64,000 nt of DNA from Microcoleus vaginatus HSN003 (GTDB lineage Bacteria; Cyanobacteriota; Cyanobacteriia; Cyanobacteriales; Microcoleaceae). The notes under the pieces were generated by a model. The model had not been told where the DNA came from. It saw only the letters and a list, made by a program, of their open reading frames with translations, and did no database searches. Numbering within the stretch: the stretch's first letter is position 1; the number at the start of each line of letters is the position of its first letter. Both the position numbers and the translations under genes were made by a program. The stretch covers positions 4,836,001-4,900,000 of the forward strand of contig NZ_CP031705.1 of the NCBI RefSeq assembly GCF_022701255.1, written 5' to 3'. Positions 1 through 5,777 of the stretch are shown here, piece by piece.

Positions 1-1522
1 CGGGAGTAACAGCCGCGATCGCATCCAATTCCTTGAACAAATTTTGCCACGAACCAGTTTTTACTTGATAGTCCACCAGCGCAAATGCCATGCCCATATT
101 AGAATTGAGCGATCGCAATAAATCGGCTCTCGCCTGAGTTTTCACTCGCTCCAATTCCAAAGCAGAAACCGGCTCTGTTTTCAGGCGCTCTATTTCCTTG
201 CTCAAAGCAGCAGCTACTTCATCAACCGTGCGGCCCGGAGCAGTTTGAGCGTAAAATAACATCAAATTCGGATACTTTTCCCCCGGATAACCGCTGAAAC
301 CTTGAGCCGCCAGCGCCAATTGCTGCTCTTCTACCAAAGATTTGTAAAGCCGAGAAGTGCGGCCATCGCTGAGCAAAGAACCAATCATTTCATAAATCGC
401 ATTGTCGGGATGATTCATCGCCGGTTTGTGGTATCCTTCCAAATACCAAGGTTGAGTTTTTAATTGCAGCGTGACTTCCTTAGTTTGCGTTTGGGGAGGT
501 TCGACAATCTGCAATTCGGGAGGGGCTGGTTTCGCCTTGTAACGGCCGAAATAAATTTGAGCGAGTCGCTTCACCTCCGAAGCTTTCACGTCTCCTACCA
601 CAGCCACAGTCAGCTTGCTGGGGACGTAGTGAGTCTCGAAAAACTTCTGCACGTTGCTGCGCGTGAGGTTTTTAATGTCTTCACTGTAGCCAATTACGGG
701 GCGGCGGTAGGGATGAGCAGAGAAAGCTTTGTTAGCAAAAAGTTCCACCATTTGTCCGATCGGAGAATTCTCGGTTCGCAGCCTGCGCTCTTCTAAAATT
801 ACCTGTTTTTCTTTGTAAAATTCCCGAAATACTGGTTCTAGAAATCGCTCGGATTCCAGCGACATCCACATTTCTAACTTATTAGCTGGGAGGCTGTAAA
901 AATACATTGTGGCGTCGGTGGAAGTAGCGGCATTTAGTCCCACTCCACCTGCTTGTTCCACTATTTTGCCGAGTTCATTGCGCTTGACAAATTGCGAAGC
1001 TTCGGCTTCAACTTTGTCAAATTCTGCTTTTAATTGGGCGACTGCTTCAGTTTTGCCGCTGGCCTTGGCTGCTTGCATTTGCTCGAAGAGTTGGTCTTGT
1101 TTTTCTAGCAGCGGCTTTTCGGCTTGGTAGTCGGTAGTGCCGATTTTGGGCGTGCCTTTGAAGGCTAAATGTTCGAGATAGTGAGCGACACCGGTTTGAC
1201 CGTCGGGTTCGTTTGCGCCGCCCACATCGGCGTGAATCAGAAACGATGCTACGGGCGCTTTGGGCCTTTCGAGTACGATGAATTTCATGCCGTTGTCGAG
1301 CTTAAATTCGCTGACTTGGCTGATTACTCGATCGAGCGATGGTTGAACAGAGACTGTTTGGGAGCCGCTAGCGGGGTTGGGGCGGGCGAGGGCGATTTCG
1401 GGAGAAATGCCCCACCACAGCAGTACAGCGGCCAGCAGGGAGGCGATGAATCGAGTTTGGCGATCGGGCGATTCCCTACGGGATAGCTTCGCTTCACGGG
1501 GTTTTTGGAACTGCGGGGTCAT
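1..1522 (-). CDS. M16 (insulinase/pitrilysin) family zinc peptidase, 3' end outside window
   Basis: The minus-strand frame is open from an ATG at 1522 to the window edge (about 507 residues visible). Residues 26-46 form a hydrophobic export signal ending in a likely ALA cleavage site, so the enzyme should act in the periplasm or on the outer face of the membrane. The inverted zinc motif HxxEH is present as HYLEH at residues 114-118, and the third, distal glutamate probably lies in the VILEERR segment near 244. A charged insertion (about 130-175) separates the two. M16 enzymes degrade or process peptides inside a two-domain clamp; the visible part covers the catalytic half and the start of the next domain. 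In cyanobacteria such genes often come in pairs, and the partner may lie beyond position 1. The AATCTAA-like A-rich repeat lies directly before the start. Family assignment is firm; substrate unknown. Confidence 0.9.
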   Translation of the reverse strand, partial: MTPQFQKPREAKLSRRESPDRQTRFIASLLAAVLLWWGISPEIALARPNPASGSQTVSVQPSLDRVISQVSEFKLDNGMKFIVLERPKAPVASFLIHADVGGANEPDGQTGVAHYLEHLAFKGTPKIGTTDYQAEKPLLEKQDQLFEQMQAAKASGKTEAVAQLKAEFDKVEAEASQFVKRNELGKIVEQAGGVGLNAATSTDATMYFYSLPANKLEMWMSLESERFLEPVFREFYKEKQVILEERRLRTENSPIGQMVELFANKAFSAHPYRRPVIGYSEDIKNLTRSNVQKFFETHYVPSKLTVAVVGDVKASEVKRLAQIYFGRYKAKPAPPELQIVEPPQTQTKEVTLQLKTQPWYLEGYHKPAMNHPDNAIYEMIGSLLSDGRTSRLYKSLVEEQQLALAAQGFSGYPGEKYPNLMLFYAQTAPGRTVDEVAAALSKEIERLKTEPVSALELERVKTQARADLLRSLNSNMGMAFALVDYQVKTGSWQNLFKELDAIAAVTP

Positions 1523-1803
1523 TCGATTTTTGATTTTTGATTTTAGATTTTGGATTGTCAAACAAAAAATGTTTGTGCCCGGCGGCCAGAGATTCTTTTT
1601 TAAGGATAAAGATTTTTGGAGGCATAAGCGATCTGTTGCGTCCCAGATGTTAGGCTGATACAGCAAATTTCAAAAAGGGTCTGGGGCCCGGCGAGGAGTT
1701 TTAAGTTTGGGATTAAAGCCGCGCACAACTTAAAACTTAACATTATTTAGCCCTTCAGTCCCGAACCCGTAGTTACAAGTCGCCAATTACCGATTGCAAA
1801 GCC
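1523..1803. other. Divergent intergenic region with A/T heptamer repeat
   Basis: The 280-bp gap lies between the divergent M16 peptidase and the TetR regulator. Positions 1523-1556 are a degenerate run of GATTTTA/GATTTTT units; on the peptidase strand it reads as AAAATCTAAAATC, directly in front of the ATG. The rest has no convincing reading frame. The inverted repeat near 1697-1737 is listed separately. Confidence 0.6.
1697..1737. promoter_or_regulatory. Candidate operator: 11-bp perfect inverted repeat upstream of tetR
   Basis: AGTTTTAAGTT (1697-1707) and its exact reverse complement AACTTAAAACT (1727-1737) are separated by 19 bp, 66 bp upstream of the TetR start and between two divergent genes. 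TetR proteins commonly autoregulate from such sites, but the spacer is longer than in a usual TetR operator, so this could equally be a hairpin or two half-sites. Confidence 0.35.
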
Positions 1804-2421
1804 ATGCGAATTTTTAATCAGTCTCCTCCTTCTGAAACAGAAACCAAGAAGCGGATTTTACAAGCCGCTCAGCGCTTGTTTGCCCGCAGCGGATACGACG
1901 GCACGACAACTCGCGATTTAGCCGCGGCGTCGGGGGTGGCAGAGGGTACGCTATTTCGGCATTTTGATAATAAAAAAGCGATTTTGATTGAGGTAGCGAC
2001 GGAAGGATGGGTGGAGTTGCTGACAGATTTGCTGACCGAATTGAGCGAGATGGGCAGTTACAAAGCAGTGGCTCAGGTGATGCGGCGACGGATGCTGAAT
2101 ATCCGCGAGAATAGCGACATGATGCGGGTGTGTTTTTTGGAGGCGCAATTTCACCCGGATTTGCGCGACAGAATTCAGTTGGAAGTCATCGGAAAAATGA
2201 GCGATGTTGCTGAGGCTTTTTTTGAAACGGCGATGGAAAAAGGAGTTTATCGGAAGATGAATCCAAAGATTGTCGCTCAGGTATTTTTGGGAATGTTTGC
2301 AGTTGCAGGTTTCAGTCAAAATACAATTATGGAGCCGAATGCTTCACCGCAGGAAATGCAGGAAATGGCTGAAGGACTCGCAGATATTTTTCTGAATGGG
2401 GTTTTACAGAAAGATGAATAA
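1804..2421 (+). CDS. TetR/AcrR family transcriptional regulator
   Basis: This 205-residue protein has the normal TetR length. Residues about 15-60 form the helix-turn-helix, with the signature run TTTRDLAAASGVAEGTLFRHF followed by the NKKAIL helix. The C-terminal ligand and dimer domain is helical and ends in MQEMAEGLADIFLNGVL. The ATG at 1804 has no clear Shine-Dalgarno sequence. It is divergent from the M16 peptidase and likely controls itself and perhaps that neighbour (inference). The last 75 codons are duplicated 791 bp downstream (2988-3230). The stop codon is followed at once by TTAGTCATTAGT-type repeat DNA. The ligand cannot be predicted. Confidence 0.93.
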   Translation: MRIFNQSPPSETETKKRILQAAQRLFARSGYDGTTTRDLAAASGVAEGTLFRHFDNKKAILIEVATEGWVELLTDLLTELSEMGSYKAVAQVMRRRMLNIRENSDMMRVCFLEAQFHPDLRDRIQLEVIGKMSDVAEAFFETAMEKGVYRKMNPKIVAQVFLGMFAVAGFSQNTIMEPNASPQEMQEMAEGLADIFLNGVLQKDE

Positions 2422-2510
2422 TTAGTCATTAGTTATTGGTCATTAGTCATTTGTTGGTTGTTATTTGTGCGTTAGTGGTGATTGATTATTATAACCAATC
2501 ACCACCAACC

Positions 2511-2546
2511 AATCACAATCACAATCACAATCACAATCACAATCAC
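2511..2546. repeat. Hexanucleotide microsatellite (AATCAC)6
   Basis: Six perfect AATCAC units lie three bases before the stop-codon end of the convergent three-repeat protein gene. It is preceded by TTAGTCATTAGT-like repeats (2421-2460). Perfect identity of the units suggests recent slippage. The corresponding place downstream of the duplicated copy (3271-3281) lacks the microsatellite. Confidence 0.85.
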
Positions 2547-2549
2547 CAG

Positions 2550-2912
2550 TTACTCTATAAACTCGTACATCTTTTGCACCCACTTCTCCCGATTATCCTG
2601 CCATTCATCCGTCACTACTTCCCAAGTTGTATTGCTTTCAAGTTCCAGCAATAGACTCGATACTTCTTCCAACGTCGATGCTATATGACATTCTTCTACC
2701 CAACTTTCACGGATCATTTTCCAGAGACTTTGTACCGCTTCTCGCTGAAAATTTGATTCTAATTCAACTAGCAATTTGGCTAGGTGTTTTTCGTCACTTG
2801 CTGCTGACACCTCGCTCATCCAACAGTTGCGACGTTCTTTCCATTTTTCCGTCACTGCGTCCCAGTTTAGGTGAGCTTGAAACTCTAACAGTAATTGGTT
2901 TAGTTCTACCAT
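2550..2912 (-). CDS. Small three-repeat Trp-rich helical protein, copy A
   Basis: I do not recognise this family. The 120-residue product consists of three degenerate repeats of about 40 residues (starts near 2, 42 and 81), each with the pattern L-x2-LL-x-E(L/F)-x-(S/A)N/H followed by W/R-x-x-V-x4-W-x4-(R/E)-x-W(V/M). There is no signal peptide or membrane span; the regular spacing of Leu, Trp and Arg suggests a helical-hairpin scaffold, possibly a protein-binding one. The paralogue at 3281-3643 has the same length and architecture with roughly 60% similar residues, and both lie inside the same tandemly duplicated block. The survival of two intact frames with mostly conservative changes argues for real coding. 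Function unknown. Confidence 0.75.
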   Translation of the reverse strand: MVELNQLLLEFQAHLNWDAVTEKWKERRNCWMSEVSAASDEKHLAKLLVELESNFQREAVQSLWKMIRESWVEECHIASTLEEVSSLLLELESNTTWEVVTDEWQDNREKWVQKMYEFIE

Positions 2913-2987
2913 ATTAAATTTTGTCTTGTTTCCAGCTTGTGCTATTTTTGTACAAATTTTATTGATTTAGACGGTTGGTTTTTTATA

Positions 2988-3230
2988 ATGAGCGATGTGG
3001 CTGAGGCTTTTTGGGAAACGGCGATGGAAAAACAAGTTTATCCAAAGATGAATCCGAAGATTGTCGCTCAGGTATTTTTGGGAATGTTTGCAGTCGCGCC
3101 CTTCAGTCAAAATACGATTATGGAGCCGAATGCTTCTCGGCAGCAAATGCAGGAAATGGCTGAAGGACTCGCAGATATTTTTCTGAATGGGGTTTTGCTG
3201 AAAGATGAAGAATTAGTGATTAGTCATTAG
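2988..3230 (+). pseudogene. Duplicated C-terminal fragment of the TetR regulator
   Basis: The reading frame from the ATG at 2988 repeats the last 75 or so residues of the TetR protein at 1804-2421 with a few changes (for example FFETAMEKGVYRKM becomes FWETAMEKQVYPKM). It lacks the DNA-binding domain. The frame is still open and ends in the same way, so the copy is fairly young. It arose with the tandem duplication that also copied the three-repeat gene. A free ligand-domain peptide could in principle titrate the full-length dimer, but there is no ribosome site in front of it, so a remnant is more likely. Confidence 0.85.
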
Positions 3231-3235
3231 GAAAT

Positions 3236-3271
3236 TTTAGAGCCTGGAAACGCATATTTGCAGGCTCTAAA
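3236..3271. terminator. Hairpin between convergent frames, possible bidirectional terminator
   Basis: TTTAGAGCCTG (3236-3246) pairs perfectly with CAGGCTCTAAA (3261-3271) across a 14-nt loop. It lies between the end of the TetR fragment and the 3' end of the three-repeat gene copy B. There is no good T-run on either strand, so termination is plausible but not certain. Confidence 0.5.
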
Positions 3272-3280
3272 TCCTCAAAA

Positions 3281-3643
3281 CTACTCCTTAAACTTGTGCA
3301 TTTCCTGTACCCATTTCTCGCGCTTCTGCTGCCATTCCTCGGTCACCGATTTCCAATTGGTATTGGTTTCAAGTTCCAACAATAAACTTGATACTTCTTG
3401 AACAATCGATGCTCCCATACATTCTTCTACCCAACGGTCCCGACGCTCTTGCCACTGAATATCTACCGATTCCCACTGCAAGTTAGATTCCAATTCAACT
3501 AGCAATTTTGCTAGATATGTCATGTTAACTGATGCTGCTACATCGCTAACCCAACTGTCCCGGCGCTCTATCCATTCTTTTGTCACTCCTTCCCATTTGA
3601 GGTTGCTTTCAAACTCTAACAGTAACTGATTTAGTTCTACCAT
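3281..3643 (-). CDS. Small three-repeat Trp-rich helical protein, copy B
   Basis: This is the paralogue of the gene at 2550-2912. I choose the ATG at 3643, giving 120 residues that align end to end with copy A; the longer frame to 3700 adds 19 residues with no counterpart. The three repeats are clearer here: each carries an LLxELE or LLLEFE core, then W-x-(S/G)V-x4-W-x-(E/Q)R-R-D/E-x-WV. The protein is acidic, soluble and has no signal peptide. The upstream region also resembles that of copy A, so the promoter was copied too. Family and function are unknown. Confidence 0.75.
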   Translation of the reverse strand: MVELNQLLLEFESNLKWEGVTKEWIERRDSWVSDVAASVNMTYLAKLLVELESNLQWESVDIQWQERRDRWVEECMGASIVQEVSSLLLELETNTNWKSVTEEWQQKREKWVQEMHKFKE

Positions 3644-3763
3644 CTTAAATGTTGCATTTGTTGTAGTTTGCGCTACAATTATACCAAAATTATCAGTCAA
3701 CAGAGTGTTAAGTTTTTTTTAAGATTGCGGTCGCAGTGAAACTACAGAATAGATAACTGAATA

Positions 3764-4561
3764 ATGAGCGATGAATTTACTTTAGATATGCTAGACATTC
3801 CCAGCGGTTGGACGCGGGGCGAAGGTGACTGGACAGGAGTGGCGGCCGCTCTTGCTAGAGGGGAAACTGTCGAAGTAATTCAAGAAGTTGGTTCTACTTT
3901 GTGGCAAAACAGTCTGCCAGAAAAACATTCTTTGTATTGGGATGGGGAAAATCTATCAACTATCAAAGCCAGAATTTGGATTAGTTTCACCCAGAGAAGA
4001 TTTTCGCCGGAATCTGCTTTGCCAAAGGTTCAGTGGCATCCGAGAGTGTTGTGGATAGGGATAGGTTGTGAACGCGGAACAGGGCGAGAATTAATCGAAA
4101 CTGCGATTAAACAAGTATGCCGTGCTTATCATTTAGCCGAAAGCGCGATCGCAGGGATTGCTACAATAGACACTAAAGCAGGTGAAATCGGATTGTTAGA
4201 ACTTTGTCAAGAGCGACATTGGCCGTTACAAACCTTTGCTGCTGACATTTTAAGTTCCGTAGAAGTCCCCAATCCTTCAAATATTGTAGCAAAAGCAGTC
4301 GGGACGCCCAGCGTAGCAGAAGCTGCGGCACTTTGTGCGATCGAACGGATGTCTTGTACCATTCTCAACAACAGCCAAGATGCGTGTTCCACCAAGAGTC
4401 AATCTGCTTGTGGGGTGGGCATCCTACCCGCCCGTGAACAGCTTTTAGTCCCTAAACAGATATTTCGCAGCAAAAATCCCCCCCTTTCACAAGGAGGGGC
4501 TAGGGCGGGTTCTGCGGTAACAGTAGCGGTTGCAGTTTGCCCGATCGAGTATCTGGGATAA
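3764..4561 (+). CDS. CbiG-like cobalamin biosynthesis protein, N-terminally truncated
   Basis: Residues about 10-75 match the middle of cyanobacterial CbiG (GWTRGEGDWTGV, VIQEVGSTLWQ) and about 90-200 match the CbiG/CobE C-terminal domain (VLWIGIGCERGTGRELIE, GTPSVAEAAAL). CbiG opens the lactone ring of cobalt-precorrin-5A in anaerobic-type B12 synthesis. The N-terminal CbiG domain is missing, an in-frame TGA lies two codons upstream of the ATG, and the CobJ methyltransferase part to which cyanobacterial CbiG is often fused is absent downstream. The C-terminal part is interrupted in frame by two palindromic repeats (about 4340-4438 and 4475-4512) before the family's usual end (AVTVAVAV...EYLG). 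The product is either a decaying copy or a stand-alone domain; a full-length gene may exist elsewhere. Homology is clear, activity doubtful. Confidence 0.75.
   Translation: MSDEFTLDMLDIPSGWTRGEGDWTGVAAALARGETVEVIQEVGSTLWQNSLPEKHSLYWDGENLSTIKARIWISFTQRRFSPESALPKVQWHPRVLWIGIGCERGTGRELIETAIKQVCRAYHLAESAIAGIATIDTKAGEIGLLELCQERHWPLQTFAADILSSVEVPNPSNIVAKAVGTPSVAEAAALCAIERMSCTILNNSQDACSTKSQSACGVGILPAREQLLVPKQIFRSKNPPLSQGGARAGSAVTVAVAVCPIEYLG
4410..4439. repeat. GC-rich palindromic repeat inserted in coding sequence (first)
   Basis: The imperfect palindrome GGGTGGGCATCCTACCCGCC belongs to the class of interspersed GGGTGGGC/GCCCACCC elements also seen in spacers near 5600. Here it is read in frame within the CbiG-like gene as CGVGILPAR, inside a non-conserved stretch that splits two conserved blocks. 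Confidence 0.7.
4475..4512. repeat. GC-rich palindromic repeat inserted in coding sequence (second)
   Basis: A CCCCCCTTTCACAAGGAGGGG palindrome-like element followed by CTAGGGCGGG is translated as NPPLSQGGARAG within the CbiG-like gene. A related element with CCCTCCCCTTACCAAGGGGAGGG occurs in the spacer at about 35492-35517. Confidence 0.7.
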
Positions 4562-4565
4562 TGTA

Positions 4566-4934
4566 TTACTGAGACAAAGTATTGGCATTCACAAATCGAC
4601 CAATTACCCCAGAAACGAATGACAACACAATGGAACCCACCAAAGCCGGCCAAAAACCGCCAACCACAAAGCCGATATTGAACGCACCCGCCAACAACGA
4701 AGCCAGGGAAAGCGAAATTGCATTCACAACGAATAAAAACAAACCTAAAGTAATAATTGTCAAAGGCAGCGTCAGCAAAGTAAGAATCGGTCTGACAACC
4801 GCGTTCACCAATCCGATAACAACAGCAGCCAGCATCGCCGCCGGAAAGCTAACCACCGCAATACCTGGTACAATGTTAGCGGTAATGATTAGCGAAACCG
4901 CTGCTACTATCCAAGTTAAGAAAAAACTTACCAT
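4566..4934 (-). CDS. Phage-holin-4-like (YvlD-type) four-helix membrane protein
   Basis: The 122-residue product is almost entirely hydrophobic, with four predicted membrane helices and the family's conserved central NAVVRPILTLLTLPLTIITLGLF stretch (residues about 44-66). It belongs to the Mycobacterial-phage-holin superfamily IV fold (PF04020 type), which is widespread in bacterial chromosomes as small inner-membrane proteins of unclear role; phage lysis is not implied. Its stop lies four bases from the convergent CbiG-like gene. An 18-bp palindrome sits between its start and the divergent pentapeptide gene and could control either. Confidence 0.88.
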   Translation of the reverse strand: MVSFFLTWIVAAVSLIITANIVPGIAVVSFPAAMLAAVVIGLVNAVVRPILTLLTLPLTIITLGLFLFVVNAISLSLASLLAGAFNIGFVVGGFWPALVGSIVLSFVSGVIGRFVNANTLSQ

Positions 4935-4978
4935 ATCTTTTTTTCCATCTCCATCACTATTAATTAAGATTGTAACTG

Positions 4979-4996
4979 TTTAGTCGATCGACTAAA
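4979..4996. promoter_or_regulatory. Perfect 18-bp palindrome between divergent genes
   Basis: TTTAGTCGATCGACTAAA is a perfect palindrome 45 bp upstream of the holin-like start and 48 bp upstream of the pentapeptide start. It is suited to a symmetric dimeric repressor. No regulator is assigned. Confidence 0.45.
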
Positions 4997-5043
4997 GTTC
5001 GGGATACACTACGAAATACCCACCTTGCGAGAATATCAGACTT

Positions 5044-5541
5044 ATGAAACTCCGGCAACTAGCAGCATTCCTTTTGGCGCTAACTATCTTCATCCTGCCG
5101 CAGCCAGCCCAGGCTCAATCTAAATATTACGCTCCGCCGTTGTCCTTTAGCAACGCCGAACTAACAAGACGCGATTTTTCGGGTCAAATGCTGCGGGCCG
5201 CTGAGTTTTCTAACGCTAATATGGACTTGACTAATTTTTCTAATGCCGATTTGCGGGGAGCAATTATGAGCGCTTCGGTGATGACTCAGGCGAATTTGCA
5301 CGGCGCAGATTTAACTAATGCAATGATAGATCAAGTTAAATTTACTAAGGCCGATTTAAGTGATGCAATTTTAGCAGAAACAATTTTGCTGCGTTCTACT
5401 TTTGAGGGTGTAGATATCACCGGCGCTGACTTTACCGACGCAATTATGGACGGCTCACAAGTTAAAGAATTGTGCACAACAGCCAGCGGTATTAATTCTC
5501 AAACAGGGATTTCTACTCGTGATTCCTTGGGATGCCGCTGA
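5044..5541 (+). CDS. Secreted pentapeptide-repeat protein
   Basis: Residues 1-25 are a classical signal peptide (hydrophobic core AAFLLALTIFIL, cleavage after AQA), so the 14-kDa mature part should lie in the thylakoid lumen or periplasm. Residues about 35-135 hold A(D/N)Lxx pentapeptide repeats that fold as a right-handed square beta-helix (AELTRRDFSG, ANLHGADLTNAMID). Two cysteines near the C-terminus (about 143 and 164, LC and GCR) may form a disulfide, as in lumenal pentapeptide proteins of plants and cyanobacteria. The length is normal for that group. The gene stands alone, divergent from the holin-like gene. The molecular role is unknown. Confidence 0.9.
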   Translation: MKLRQLAAFLLALTIFILPQPAQAQSKYYAPPLSFSNAELTRRDFSGQMLRAAEFSNANMDLTNFSNADLRGAIMSASVMTQANLHGADLTNAMIDQVKFTKADLSDAILAETILLRSTFEGVDITGADFTDAIMDGSQVKELCTTASGINSQTGISTRDSLGCR

Positions 5542-5570
5542 TTTATTTTATAATTCCATAATTTCAATTT

Positions 5571-5750
5571 GTGGAACGGGCCGGAGAGCCCGTTTAGGGC
5601 GGGCTAGAAGCCCACCCCACAATCAATAAATACAACAAATAAATTTGTTTGTGGGACGGGCCGGAGAGCCCGTTTAGGGCGGGCTAGAAGCCCACCCCAC
5701 AATCAATAAATACAACAAATAAATTTGTTTGTGGAACGGGTTCTCAGGCC
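5571..5750. repeat. Tandem 80-bp repeat, two full copies plus a partial third
   Basis: Copies start at 5571 and 5651, and a broken one starts at 5731. Each opens with GTGG(A/G)ACGGGCCGGAGAGC, contains GC-rich palindromes (GGGCGGGCTAGAAGCCCACCC) and ends with an A/T-rich tail (AATCAATAAATACAACAAAT). The first two differ at about one base. It fills the gap between the pentapeptide gene and the 3' end of the transglycosylase gene and may act as a terminator for both. Confidence 0.9.
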
Positions 5751-5777
5751 CGTTCCTGACAGCCTCAACCAAATTTA

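Noticed and set aside
2436..2688. His/Thr-Ile-rich frames over the AATCAC microsatellite
   Set aside because: They are translations of the hexamer repeat and antisense of the three-repeat protein gene.
4566..4934. Prophage lysis gene (holin)
   Set aside because: The holin-superfamily-IV fold is common in chromosomes without phage; no endolysin, integrase or capsid gene is nearby.
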